IMG/VR virus record: IMGVR_UViG_3300044824_000040
Span: 1 to 46,814 of that record
Source: a virus
Reading direction: 5' to 3' (one strand)
DNA length: 46,814 nt
Made by a program: the position numbers and the translations under genes. Below the pieces are notes generated by a model, which saw nothing but the letters and a program-made list of their open reading frames with translations, did no database searches and was not told the origin of the DNA. The first letter of the stretch is position 1, and every line of letters begins with the position of its first letter. Below are positions 13,577 to 21,562 of this stretch, in pieces.

Positions 13577-13779
13577 TGCCAGCCAAGCCTATCCCGCTCA
13601 ACTCGTCGGCGATCACGACGATAAGCTACGACCCTGACACTGAGGATCTGGTTGTGACGTTCGTCAACGGTCGTAGCTACACGCACCCTGGCGTGCCGCA
13701 GGATGTGGTCGACGGGTTCATGGCGGCGCCGTCGCCCGGCAGTTACTACAACGCGGTGGTCAGGGGCGTGTACGGATGA
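13576..13779 (+). CDS. KTSC domain protein
   Basis: 67 residues forming one KTSC domain: SSAITTISYDPDTEDLVVTF, then NGRSYTHPGVP and SPGSYYNAVVRG. The KTSC family occurs in phages and bacteria, sometimes fused to lysyl-tRNA synthetase; its role is unknown. It overlaps the terminase gene by ATGA and so is co-translated with packaging genes. Confidence 0.88.
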   Translation: MPAKPIPLNSSAITTISYDPDTEDLVVTFVNGRSYTHPGVPQDVVDGFMAAPSPGSYYNAVVRGVYG

Positions 13780-15836
13780 CGCGTCGCGAGCACCCCCGCG
13801 ACGCTGCCATACTCAAACTCGGGCGCGATCGGCGGCTGGCGCATCAGGCCCTGTTCAAGCACCGGCACTCCGACGACACGCCGGCCTTTCACTACGAGCT
13901 CACCGACATCTGGCACTCTCGAGCGCCGCGTGTGAACACGATGGCGTTCCGCGAGGGAGGTAAGTCGACGATCGCCGAGGAGGCCCTGGTCGTCGGCGCG
14001 GAGTACCAGCTGTTCCACAACTGTATCGTCGTCGGTAACACCGAGAAGCGGGCATGCGAGCGCTTGACTGCCATCAAGTACGAGCTCTCGACGAACGACA
14101 TGCTGACCGAACTGTTCGGCGAGCACTCAGAGCGCACGGCGAAAGTGTGGAACGAGGCCGAGATCATCCTATCCAATAACGTGCGCATCGCAGCGCTCGG
14201 GCGCGGGCAGTCGCTCCGCGGCACTAAGTACTTGCAGTACCGGCCGGATTTCTTGTTCTGTGACGACGTGGAGGAGGTCGAGCCGGGGCAGTTCTACACT
14301 GAGGAGGAGGCCGCCGAGACGGTGCGGTGGTTCTACAAGGTGCTGATAGCTGCACTGGATAAAAATGCGCGCATTCGCGTCAACGCGACGCCGCTATCTT
14401 CCAAGGCGCTGCCGATGGTGCTCGCGCACGACAAGGACTGGCTGACCAAGACTTACCCGATCGAGTACGTCGACCCACAGGGAGAGCGTCAGCCCACTTG
14501 GCCATCGCGCTATCCGCTTCCGTGGATCGACCAGAAAAAAGATTCGTTCGTGCGTGTCGGGCTCCTGGCCGACTACATGCAGGAGTACATGTGCGTTGCG
14601 GAAGACCCGAAGGCTAAGGTGTTCAACGCTTCGATGTTCAAGGTCGAGCCGCGCGTGCATACGTGGCAACCCACCTTCGCCATGTACGACCCGGCGCGGT
14701 CGACCAAGGAGACGAGCGCGACGACGGGATGGGCGGTGTGGTCATGGCTCGGCAACCGGCTCGTGGTGTGGGACGGCGGCGGTGGGATGTGGCGGCCTGA
14801 TGAGTTGATCGCGCACCTGTTCGCTACTGCCGAGAAATTCTCGCCCGTGACGATCGGCGTCGAGGAGGACGGGCTCAACGACTGGCTCAAGCAGCCGTTG
14901 CGGCACGAGATGCTGCGGCGTAACATGCTGATCCCGTTCGAGCCGATGAAGGCCCCTAAAGGGAAGATTGCGTTCATCGAGGGGCTGCAGCCATTTTTTC
15001 TTGCGAGGGAGGTTAGCTTTGCGAAAGAGTTACCTACTCTCGTCCAGCAGTTCTTATCGTTTCCTGCCGGCCGGATCGACGCGCCGAACGCTCTCGCTTA
15101 CGCCCTTCGGATGCGCCCTGGCCTGGTGGTGTTTGACGAGTTCGCTTCTGCGAATGTCGTTGACGAGTTGCCCGTTCGCAAGAACTCGCCTTGCTGGCTC
15201 TGTCTCAACACCGGAGCCGGAGTGACGAGCGGCATCGTCGTACAGGTCGTCAATGGAGGCTTGCATGTTCTTGGTGATTACGTGCGAGAAGGCGATCCGG
15301 GTTCTGTATTGGCTGGCCTTGTCACTGACGCAAGCCTTGAGTTTGACGGTCTGCGTCTTGTGGCTTCTGCTCAACATTTTGGTGTTTATGATCGCCTCGG
15401 CCTTCGTGGTGCTGTTGCACGTCTGCCGAGCGATCTTCGTCGGGGGGGCGCGGAGAGCGTAGGGCGCGAGGAGATCCGTGCGCTTCTGCGCCGGCAGATC
15501 GGCGGGTTCCCCGCGCTACGAGTCTCGACCAAGGCGCAGTGGACGCTCAACGCGCTCTCGGCCGGCTACGCACGCGCGGTCGACAAGCGTGGCGTCGTGC
15601 AGGAGGAAGCGCGGGAGGGCGTGTATCGCGTTTTGATCGAAGGACTTGAGACCTTTACAGCGCTCATGAAGATCGGTACTCTAAGCGAGAGCGCGCCGAA
15701 CGTGCGCGTGACCGAAGGGGGCCAGCGTTATGTCTCGGCACTTCCCACGCGCACCGCGCCAACGCCTAGCAAAGATGAGTTTATGCGCGACTTTGGTCGC
15801 GTTACTGACGTGGGGTCTCTTACCGCAAAGCGCTGA
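13776..15836 (+). CDS. terL: Large terminase subunit (TerL) with extra C-terminal domain
   Basis: 686 residues. ATPase: Walker A REGGKST (59-65, Lys63), Walker B FLFCDDVEE (Asp163-Asp164), coupling segment NATPLS. RNase H-like nuclease: MYDPARS (Asp305), GVEEDG (Glu363/364) and GRIDAPNALAYAL (Asp435). About 230 further residues follow (455-686), with strands resembling another RNase H-like fold (SGIVVQVVNGGLHVLGDYV). The ATPase drives DNA into the prohead and the nuclease cuts concatemers. The last 107 bases also encode the start of the next gene in another frame. Confidence 0.92.
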   Translation: MTRREHPRDAAILKLGRDRRLAHQALFKHRHSDDTPAFHYELTDIWHSRAPRVNTMAFREGGKSTIAEEALVVGAEYQLFHNCIVVGNTEKRACERLTAIKYELSTNDMLTELFGEHSERTAKVWNEAEIILSNNVRIAALGRGQSLRGTKYLQYRPDFLFCDDVEEVEPGQFYTEEEAAETVRWFYKVLIAALDKNARIRVNATPLSSKALPMVLAHDKDWLTKTYPIEYVDPQGERQPTWPSRYPLPWIDQKKDSFVRVGLLADYMQEYMCVAEDPKAKVFNASMFKVEPRVHTWQPTFAMYDPARSTKETSATTGWAVWSWLGNRLVVWDGGGGMWRPDELIAHLFATAEKFSPVTIGVEEDGLNDWLKQPLRHEMLRRNMLIPFEPMKAPKGKIAFIEGLQPFFLAREVSFAKELPTLVQQFLSFPAGRIDAPNALAYALRMRPGLVVFDEFASANVVDELPVRKNSPCWLCLNTGAGVTSGIVVQVVNGGLHVLGDYVREGDPGSVLAGLVTDASLEFDGLRLVASAQHFGVYDRLGLRGAVARLPSDLRRGGAESVGREEIRALLRRQIGGFPALRVSTKAQWTLNALSAGYARAVDKRGVVQEEAREGVYRVLIEGLETFTALMKIGTLSESAPNVRVTEGGQRYVSALPTRTAPTPSKDEFMRDFGRVTDVGSLTAKR

Positions 15837-17274
15837 CGCGCAAGCACTCGTCGTCACCACCTGCGGCTCCTTGCCAAAAGCCTATTCGGCGGGCTCGACG
15901 CGGCAAGCCACTGTCGACGTTAACGGTAATCTCTGTTCTTCAGCCACGTCCACGGCGACGACTGCTGCCACTGCGGCGAGTGCGCTGCCGACAATCAGCG
16001 CTGGTGCGGGCGCGGCGGTCTACGAGAGCCTCGCGGGTGCGCTCTACGTGCAGCCGGTCTTTAGCTCGGCGACGGGCGGCGGCACGCAGGTCGATGCGAC
16101 GCACGGCTTGCCGGTTAATATCGTCGCTGGCAGCACAACAGGTGTTGCGCAGGGGGCGGCGTACTCGGCGCAGTTATTCACCCCTGTCATGGGCCTAGCC
16201 TCGACGAACGCGCCGACAGCGACGACTGGCGATCTGTGGGCGCTGAGCATATCGCCAGCTAGCGGCGGCGTGAGGATTGACCTGAAGGATAGTGCGGCGA
16301 ACACCAATGCGTTCATCGTTAATCCGGCTACGATTGCCACCTGGGGCCTCGCGGCGAGCACGCAGAATGTAGCGAGTCCGACGAACGGCGGGCTTGTGCT
16401 TGGGCAGTTCAATACTACGCCGACAACGATCACGACCGGCAATGTTAGCCCACTGCAACTTGACAGCGCGGGCAATTTGCTCGTGAACGTCAAGGCTGGT
16501 GGTGGCTCGGGCGGCACATCGTCCTCCTTCGGCTCCTCGTTTCCTTCGACGGGCACGGCCATCGGCCTAACCACTGGCACGAACATGGTCGCGTGGTCGG
16601 CGAGCAGCAACTACGGCACTGCGCCGGGTGCGATTGCTGTCCCGGCGGTCAACGCCTTTGTGACCAACGGCACCTCGCTTACCGTCAATCCGACGACCAT
16701 CGCCACCTGGGGCCTGACGCCCGTGGGCGGCACGACCAGTTCGCCGACGAACGCGATGCTTGCGGGTTGCCAATATCTCGTCTCTGCGCCGACTTACACG
16801 ACAGGCGACTCGGGCGCCGTGCAGTGTACGATCAACGGGTATCCCATCGTTAACGTTAGCAACACCAACGCGAACGGCCAAGCGCTAGCGGCGAATAGCT
16901 CGCCCGTCGTTGCCCCGGTACTGACTGCTGCTGGCGTTGCCGTTGTCACCGGCGGCATCCCGGTGGTGAATGGCGCCAGCACGTACAACACTATCGCTGC
17001 TTCGCAGACGGCACAGGCCATGACTGGCGGCAGCGGTGGGGCGACAGGAGACTATCTCTCCCAGTGTACCATTGTCCCGGCAACGACCGCGCCAGGCGTG
17101 GTAACGATCCTCGACAACGCAACGGCGATTTACTCGTACCCAGGTGGGGGCACGACGGCGCTAACGACGCTTGTGCCGTTTACCATTCCCGTCGGCGCAG
17201 TCAGCGTCAGCGGCGCATGGAAAGTGACCACGGGCGCGAACGTCTCGGTCGTCTGTGTTGGGAAATTCCACTAA
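15730..17274 (+). CDS. Secreted Gly/Ser/Thr-rich repeat protein (virion appendage candidate)
   Basis: 514 residues. Signal peptide to about residue 38 (cationic start, CATLVALLTWGLL, then SADAQA). The body is low-complexity beta-rich Ala/Thr/Gly/Ser. Two segments resemble each other: INVNPATIATWGL-type strings at about 196-206 and 317-327 (NPxTIATWGL), suggesting an internal repeat. A few Cys pairs (TCGSLP, NLCSS, AGCQYL, VQCTING) fit an exported, disulfide-bonded protein. It starts inside terL (GAAGGGGG 8 bases before ATG 15730) and its stop overlaps the next start (TAATG). Function unknown. Confidence 0.75.
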   Translation: MSRHFPRAPRQRLAKMSLCATLVALLTWGLLPQSADAQALVVTTCGSLPKAYSAGSTRQATVDVNGNLCSSATSTATTAATAASALPTISAGAGAAVYESLAGALYVQPVFSSATGGGTQVDATHGLPVNIVAGSTTGVAQGAAYSAQLFTPVMGLASTNAPTATTGDLWALSISPASGGVRIDLKDSAANTNAFIVNPATIATWGLAASTQNVASPTNGGLVLGQFNTTPTTITTGNVSPLQLDSAGNLLVNVKAGGGSGGTSSSFGSSFPSTGTAIGLTTGTNMVAWSASSNYGTAPGAIAVPAVNAFVTNGTSLTVNPTTIATWGLTPVGGTTSSPTNAMLAGCQYLVSAPTYTTGDSGAVQCTINGYPIVNVSNTNANGQALAANSSPVVAPVLTAAGVAVVTGGIPVVNGASTYNTIAASQTAQAMTGGSGGATGDYLSQCTIVPATTAPGVVTILDNATAIYSYPGGGTTALTTLVPFTIPVGAVSVSGAWKVTTGANVSVVCVGKFH

Positions 17275-18236
17275 TGTATCGCATAGCTCTCATAGCCTGC
17301 CTGCTATTCTCGCAGGCGGCGCTCGCGCAATCTCCTGTTCTTCCCGGTTTCCCGCCGGGAGTGTTTCAGGACACTGCGGCTATTGAGGCATCGGGGAGCG
17401 GCGCGCCCGCCTACTCCGGCCCCGGTGATCTTGCAAGCGGTTGGGCGTTCTGGTGGGGGCTGCGAGGGTTCAGTGCCGCCTACTCAACGGGTAGCAATCC
17501 GGCTATCGACATCTGCGATACGGCGACGGGGCTAACTTGCACAACGGGCATCAAAATTTTATCCAACGGAAATCTCGATGTTGCAACGGCAGCGGCGGCC
17601 CCAGCCTGCGCTGTATCTTGCAGCGTGACAAAATGGTACGACCAAACCAACCACGGCTACCATCAAACGCAGGTCGGTTTCGGCATTGCGTATGCGCCAA
17701 TCCTTAAATTCAACTGCATTGGAACCTTGCCGTGTCTTAGTTTCACCGGCACGCAATTCTTTGAAAATATAGCAAACCTTTTTGGCGGACAGGCACAACC
17801 ATTAACTGTTTCATTCGCTGGCGAGCAAATAGCTTCCGGTGCTTATGAAAGCGTGCTCAATGATGACGGCCATGCCGTTTCAACGCTCTTCGGCAGTAGT
17901 TCTAACACCGTTGCTGATTATGCCGGATCAGTAGCCACGGCTCCTGCAAACACAGGAGCATTTCATGCTGTGCAGATGGTTATGAACGGTGCTGCATCTG
18001 CCTGTTCTGGAACTACATCTTGCATTTATGTTGATGGAAACTCGACGGCAGGCTCGCCTGGGACGAATGGATGGTCGGCGAATGCTGCGATTTCTATAAG
18101 TTATAATTCGGGAAGATACATAACCGGCTATCTACTTGAAGATGGAATGTTGGCTGCGGGTATGACTACAACTCTTGCCAACCAAGTTTGCCACCAACAA
18201 GCGGCTTACTGGGGAATAGCGGGTACGACATGCTAA
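17274..18236 (+). CDS. Secreted arabinofuranosidase-B-like / jelly-roll protein
   Basis: 320 residues from ATG 17274. Signal peptide 1-19 (ends AALAQ). The order WGLRGFSAAYS, AIDICDTATG, NGNLDVATAAAA, CAVSCSVTKWYDQTNHG resembles the catalytic-domain start of family GH54 arabinofuranosidase B, which is reused in phage tail proteins. The rest looks like a LamG-like sandwich. Many paired Cys (PACAVSC, NCIGTLPC, ACSGTTSC) support export. It probably binds or cuts host polysaccharide; hydrolase activity is not established. Confidence 0.7.
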   Translation: MYRIALIACLLFSQAALAQSPVLPGFPPGVFQDTAAIEASGSGAPAYSGPGDLASGWAFWWGLRGFSAAYSTGSNPAIDICDTATGLTCTTGIKILSNGNLDVATAAAAPACAVSCSVTKWYDQTNHGYHQTQVGFGIAYAPILKFNCIGTLPCLSFTGTQFFENIANLFGGQAQPLTVSFAGEQIASGAYESVLNDDGHAVSTLFGSSSNTVADYAGSVATAPANTGAFHAVQMVMNGAASACSGTTSCIYVDGNSTAGSPGTNGWSANAAISISYNSGRYITGYLLEDGMLAAGMTTTLANQVCHQQAAYWGIAGTTC

Positions 18237-21049
18237 AGCGCGCTGTTATTTCGATTGTATCTCTGATCTCAATGACGTTCTGCTGCTTGACGGCGCAAAG
18301 AAGTGCCATTGTGGCAGCTTCATTGTTTGTATTTTCACTGTTCGCATCGGCAGATGGTTTCGCTCAATCCAATGCGACATCTTCCTTGGGTACGAATGTA
18401 GCGGGCGTAGCTTACTGGACCTCTGAGCAGCCATTTCTCAACATCTTCAAGACTGCCGGCGGCTGGTCAACGATAACTTTGGGCAGCAACAGTGATACTA
18501 ACGAGGAAGTTGCGCTATATCAGCATTTCCTCGACTCAAACGGTTATCCAACGACTTTGACCCCCGGCGGATCATATCAATTCAACGCCCTTTCCGTGCT
18601 AGTCTTGCGCCTTAGCTCGCCCTATTATAGCTCGCCCTATTATCTTGCGGGCGACTATCTGTTGCAATGGAATGGGAGCGCAAATTTTTCCTATGGTTTT
18701 GACCCTGGGAGTGGTATGTGCACCTCTAGTCCATGCAAGATCACCGTTACCTCGCCCTCGGGTCAGGGTATTTTCCTTAAAATGCAGTGCACGGGCACGG
18801 GTTGTCCTGGGGGCTCTGCGTACGCGACAAATATCAGCCTAATATATTGCGGTACTTATAACAGTTCCGCTCCCGCCGGCCAGCAATGCAGCGCCACAAA
18901 TTCTGCCGGCGTTACTTACGATACGCTCCTTTCTCAGTGCAATTCGGGAACACTTACGAGTTGCTTTAACCCGGCCTTTCTCAATCTTATCCAACCCTTT
19001 AAGACGCTGAGGTTTATCGATTGGATGAATACTGCGGGAAATTTCCAGACCAATTGGACTGACCGGCCGCAAGTGGGATGGGTATTCTGGGACGACAGTC
19101 GCACAAACGCAACGATTAATGGCGCCGATCCGCGTAGTTTTAGTGATGGTGTCCCAGCTGAGGTCATGTTTGCGCTGTGCAACGTCCTTAACGCGGACTG
19201 CTGGTTCAACATGCCGCCGCTGGCGACCGACGATTACGTCACTCAATTTGCTACATTGGCTCACTCGATGTTAAACAGCAACTTGAAGGTCTACGTCGAA
19301 TACGCCAACGAGCTCTGGAACTCAGTATTTGCACAGCAGCAGCCGGGAAATACCGGTGCACCGCTGGATTTGGCGTCGGTGTGGACGCAACTCGAGACAT
19401 TAGGAGAAAATACTTACCCTGGTCTTGCCGGCAACCCCTGGGGCGCAGCATTCCAGTATGGCATCATGCGTATGGTCCAGGTCGGACACGACTGGAAAAG
19501 TGCATGGGGATCGGATGCGGCACGCGTCATTCGTCTCGCAGGTGGGCAAAACGGTTATACGTATCGTAACCAGTGGATACTGACGAGCTTACCAAACGGG
19601 TCGAGCGTTGGGGGGGGCTCTCAAGGCGGCCCGACATATTGGTATGGCACGACGGGCGGTACGGTGGGCCAGAACGTAGATGCCTTCGCGGTTGCTCCGT
19701 ATTTCGGCTACGGCGTGCCGGATGCTTGGACTGGCTTTGCCGATAAAGGGCTGACGGCACTTTTCACCGAGATCAATAGCGGTGGCCTAATTGCAGATAC
19801 AGTGGGATGCACGACAGGCGGAACGATAGCGGCATCGACTTGCAGCGGGGTGATCTCATCTCCAGCGAATGGGGCGACGATTGCATTTACATTACCTGAC
19901 AACAACAACACGACCATTTTATCTGGCAGCTATAATTCGGGCACGGGAGTGGTCAGTCTAGCTCTTTATAGCCCTATTCCAGGGTTGGCTCCTGGGACTA
20001 TCATGCAGGTAAGTAGTGCGAGCGGAACAGGTAGCTTTTCAAGCATAAACGGTACTTGGACAGCCGGTTCTGGGACAAGCAGCAGCACGTTAAATTTCAC
20101 AATAGCCACGGGTTTGACGCTAACTATTAGTAATGCAAATGTTAAGACAACCATTTCATCTGGTAGCTATAATTCTGGCACAGGAGTAGTAAGTCTAACT
20201 CTTTCGCCGTCTACTCCAGGGTTGGTTTCTGGGACTGTCGTGTCAGTAAGTAATGCGACAGGAACAGGTAGCTTTTCAAGCATAAACGGTACTTGGACAG
20301 CCGGTTCCGGAACAAACAGCAGCACGTTAAATTTCACAATAGCCACGGGTTTGACGCTAACTATTAGTAGTGCAAATTTTGAATTTAGCACGGCTCCTGG
20401 CGTTACGCTCGGCCCTTCTGGCGGCACAGCTTACCCGATACAGGTCAACGACGGCGCTTGCGCGGGAACGTCAATCCCCAGCGGCACGCTGGGGCCCGGA
20501 GGCACCTACACCGCGGCATTTACTTCGGCGGTTGACACAGGAAGCTGTAGCGGCGGCGGTAGCATTACTCCTGGCTGGCGCATGTTCCAGTACGGTGTGC
20601 AGGACTACACGACGGGCAGTGTCGATACCGGCATGATCGCCCAAACTCTCAACTGGGCTACTGTAAATCTCGCTACCGCCCAGTCATATGGGCTTCCATT
20701 GGTGGCCTATGAGGGTGGCCAGACCTTTCAGTCTGGCTCAGATACGGTGTTGCAGACGCTTTTTGCAGCAGTGAATGTGGATGCTCGCATGGGAACGTCT
20801 TACACTAGCTACTTAAATGCCTGGAAAGCTCTCGGCGGCACGATGCTCAATCACTACACTGATATCGCCTCGTATAGTCAATATAGTTATTGGGGCGCGC
20901 TGCAAAGTGTGCTCCAAACAAGTTCACCAAAGTACGACGCACTGGTAGGATTCATTGCGAGCAATCCCTGTTGGTGGAATGACTTGAATGGCTGCACTGC
21001 GAGCAGTCCGCCCGGCGGCTCCTGGGCTGGCTTCATGGCGCATCACTGA
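18230..21049 (+). CDS. Secreted TIM-barrel glycoside hydrolase with tandem insert
   Basis: 939 residues from ATG 18230 (7-base overlap with the previous gene). Long signal sequence to about residue 46 (ASADGFA). A clan-A-like hydrolase pattern follows: TLRFIDWMN, then LKVYVEYANELWNS with acid/base candidate Glu361, and LVAYEGGQ with nucleophile candidate Glu828. Between them, residues 561-718 are two near-identical 79-residue beta repeats. Cys-rich N-terminal region (TSSPC, CTGTGCPGG, CGTYN). It probably degrades capsule or exopolysaccharide. Confidence 0.75.
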   Translation: MLKRAVISIVSLISMTFCCLTAQRSAIVAASLFVFSLFASADGFAQSNATSSLGTNVAGVAYWTSEQPFLNIFKTAGGWSTITLGSNSDTNEEVALYQHFLDSNGYPTTLTPGGSYQFNALSVLVLRLSSPYYSSPYYLAGDYLLQWNGSANFSYGFDPGSGMCTSSPCKITVTSPSGQGIFLKMQCTGTGCPGGSAYATNISLIYCGTYNSSAPAGQQCSATNSAGVTYDTLLSQCNSGTLTSCFNPAFLNLIQPFKTLRFIDWMNTAGNFQTNWTDRPQVGWVFWDDSRTNATINGADPRSFSDGVPAEVMFALCNVLNADCWFNMPPLATDDYVTQFATLAHSMLNSNLKVYVEYANELWNSVFAQQQPGNTGAPLDLASVWTQLETLGENTYPGLAGNPWGAAFQYGIMRMVQVGHDWKSAWGSDAARVIRLAGGQNGYTYRNQWILTSLPNGSSVGGGSQGGPTYWYGTTGGTVGQNVDAFAVAPYFGYGVPDAWTGFADKGLTALFTEINSGGLIADTVGCTTGGTIAASTCSGVISSPANGATIAFTLPDNNNTTILSGSYNSGTGVVSLALYSPIPGLAPGTIMQVSSASGTGSFSSINGTWTAGSGTSSSTLNFTIATGLTLTISNANVKTTISSGSYNSGTGVVSLTLSPSTPGLVSGTVVSVSNATGTGSFSSINGTWTAGSGTNSSTLNFTIATGLTLTISSANFEFSTAPGVTLGPSGGTAYPIQVNDGACAGTSIPSGTLGPGGTYTAAFTSAVDTGSCSGGGSITPGWRMFQYGVQDYTTGSVDTGMIAQTLNWATVNLATAQSYGLPLVAYEGGQTFQSGSDTVLQTLFAAVNVDARMGTSYTSYLNAWKALGGTMLNHYTDIASYSQYSYWGALQSVLQTSSPKYDALVGFIASNPCWWNDLNGCTASSPPGGSWAGFMAHH
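19910..20383 (+). repeat. Two tandem 237-bp direct repeats inside hydrolase gene
   Basis: Units 19910-20146 and 20147-20383 are each 237 bp, in frame, 79 residues. They are nearly identical over long blocks, for example GGAACAGGTAGCTTTTCAAG and the following 100 bases. Both encode SGSYNSGTGVVSL ... GTGSFSSINGTWTAGSGT. Synonymous differences are few, so the duplication is recent or is being homogenised. Confidence 0.95.
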
Positions 21050-21058
21050 GGACTTAGA

Positions 21059-21118
21059 ATGGCCAGACTTAACCTGCTCGGCGGAACGTACCTTGCGCGC
21101 TCAACGACAACGCCGTGA
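21059..21118 (+). pseudogene. 19-residue remnant of a MARLNL-type phage gene
   Basis: Open frame MARLNLLGGTYLARSTTTP then TGA. The start resembles the N-terminus of phage packaged-DNA-stabilisation-type proteins that open with M-x-R-L-x-L-x-G-x-x-Y-x-A-R-S. Only the first codons remain. A decayed gene start is suggested; a functional microprotein is not excluded. Confidence 0.3.
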
Positions 21119-21134
21119 CACTGGATAAGGTGGC

Positions 21135-21163
21135 TTAACGGGTGACCGTTTAGGTGCTATAGG
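21135..21163 (+). promoter_or_regulatory. Promoter-like or SD-containing site before 21172 gene
   Basis: TTAACG (21135), 17 bases, TATAGG (21158-21163) with extended TGC. The AGGA also serves as ribosome site for ATG 21172. A near copy GGTGTGCTATAGG lies at 21543-21555 before the portal gene, so this could be a duplicated leader rather than a promoter. Confidence 0.35.
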
Positions 21164-21171
21164 ATGGCGAC

Positions 21172-21483
21172 ATGAGCAGTACCTATCCCAGCCCCAGCGC
21201 CCTATCGCCGTCCACGGTCAGCAATTCGAGCGTGCAGGTCGCGGCGGCTAATTTACAGCGGGCGGGGCTTTATGTCTTTAATCCCTCCGCCACGATCACG
21301 ATCTGGGTGTCCCCGACGGGCACTGTTGCCGCCGTCAACGGCACCGGCTCGGTGGCGATCCAGCCATATCAGGGCGTCGCGTCGGGTACGCTCTACTTCG
21401 ATCAGCACGGACAGAACTTGTCGTCCGCCCCCGGCTCGATTCCGACCAACGGGGATTTCAGCACTTGGATAACGCCGCTATGA
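21172..21483 (+). CDS. Small beta-rich structural protein
   Basis: 103 residues, Ser/Thr/Val-rich, alternating strands (RAGLYVFNPSATITIWVSP, GSVAIQPYQGV). Looks like a small beta-sandwich decoration or head protein. It is followed by a 20-residue ORF and the portal. No family recognised. Confidence 0.7.
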   Translation: MSSTYPSPSALSPSTVSNSSVQVAAANLQRAGLYVFNPSATITIWVSPTGTVAAVNGTGSVAIQPYQGVASGTLYFDQHGQNLSSAPGSIPTNGDFSTWITPL

Positions 21484-21542
21484 CCGCCCATGCGCTGATG
21501 AATTGGGCACGTCCGCAGTTCGGCATGGCGAACCCGTACTAA
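21480..21542 (+). CDS. 20-residue microprotein before portal
   Basis: MTAHALMNWARPQFGMANPY, starting with ATGA overlap to the upstream stop. The NWARPQFGM-NPY string resembles pieces of small phage structural proteins. Too short for a firm call, but the coupling and composition are coding-like. Confidence 0.4.
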   Translation: MTAHALMNWARPQFGMANPY

Positions 21543-21562
21543 GGTGTGCTATAGGCTAACAA

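Noticed and set aside
19910-20383. CRISPR-like or satellite repeat
   Set aside because: Two adjacent 237-bp in-frame units in a coding gene; no spacers.
21135-21163. Firm promoter before the 21172 gene
   Set aside because: The -10-like TATAGG overlaps the ribosome site and leaves almost no leader; reported only as a low-confidence site.
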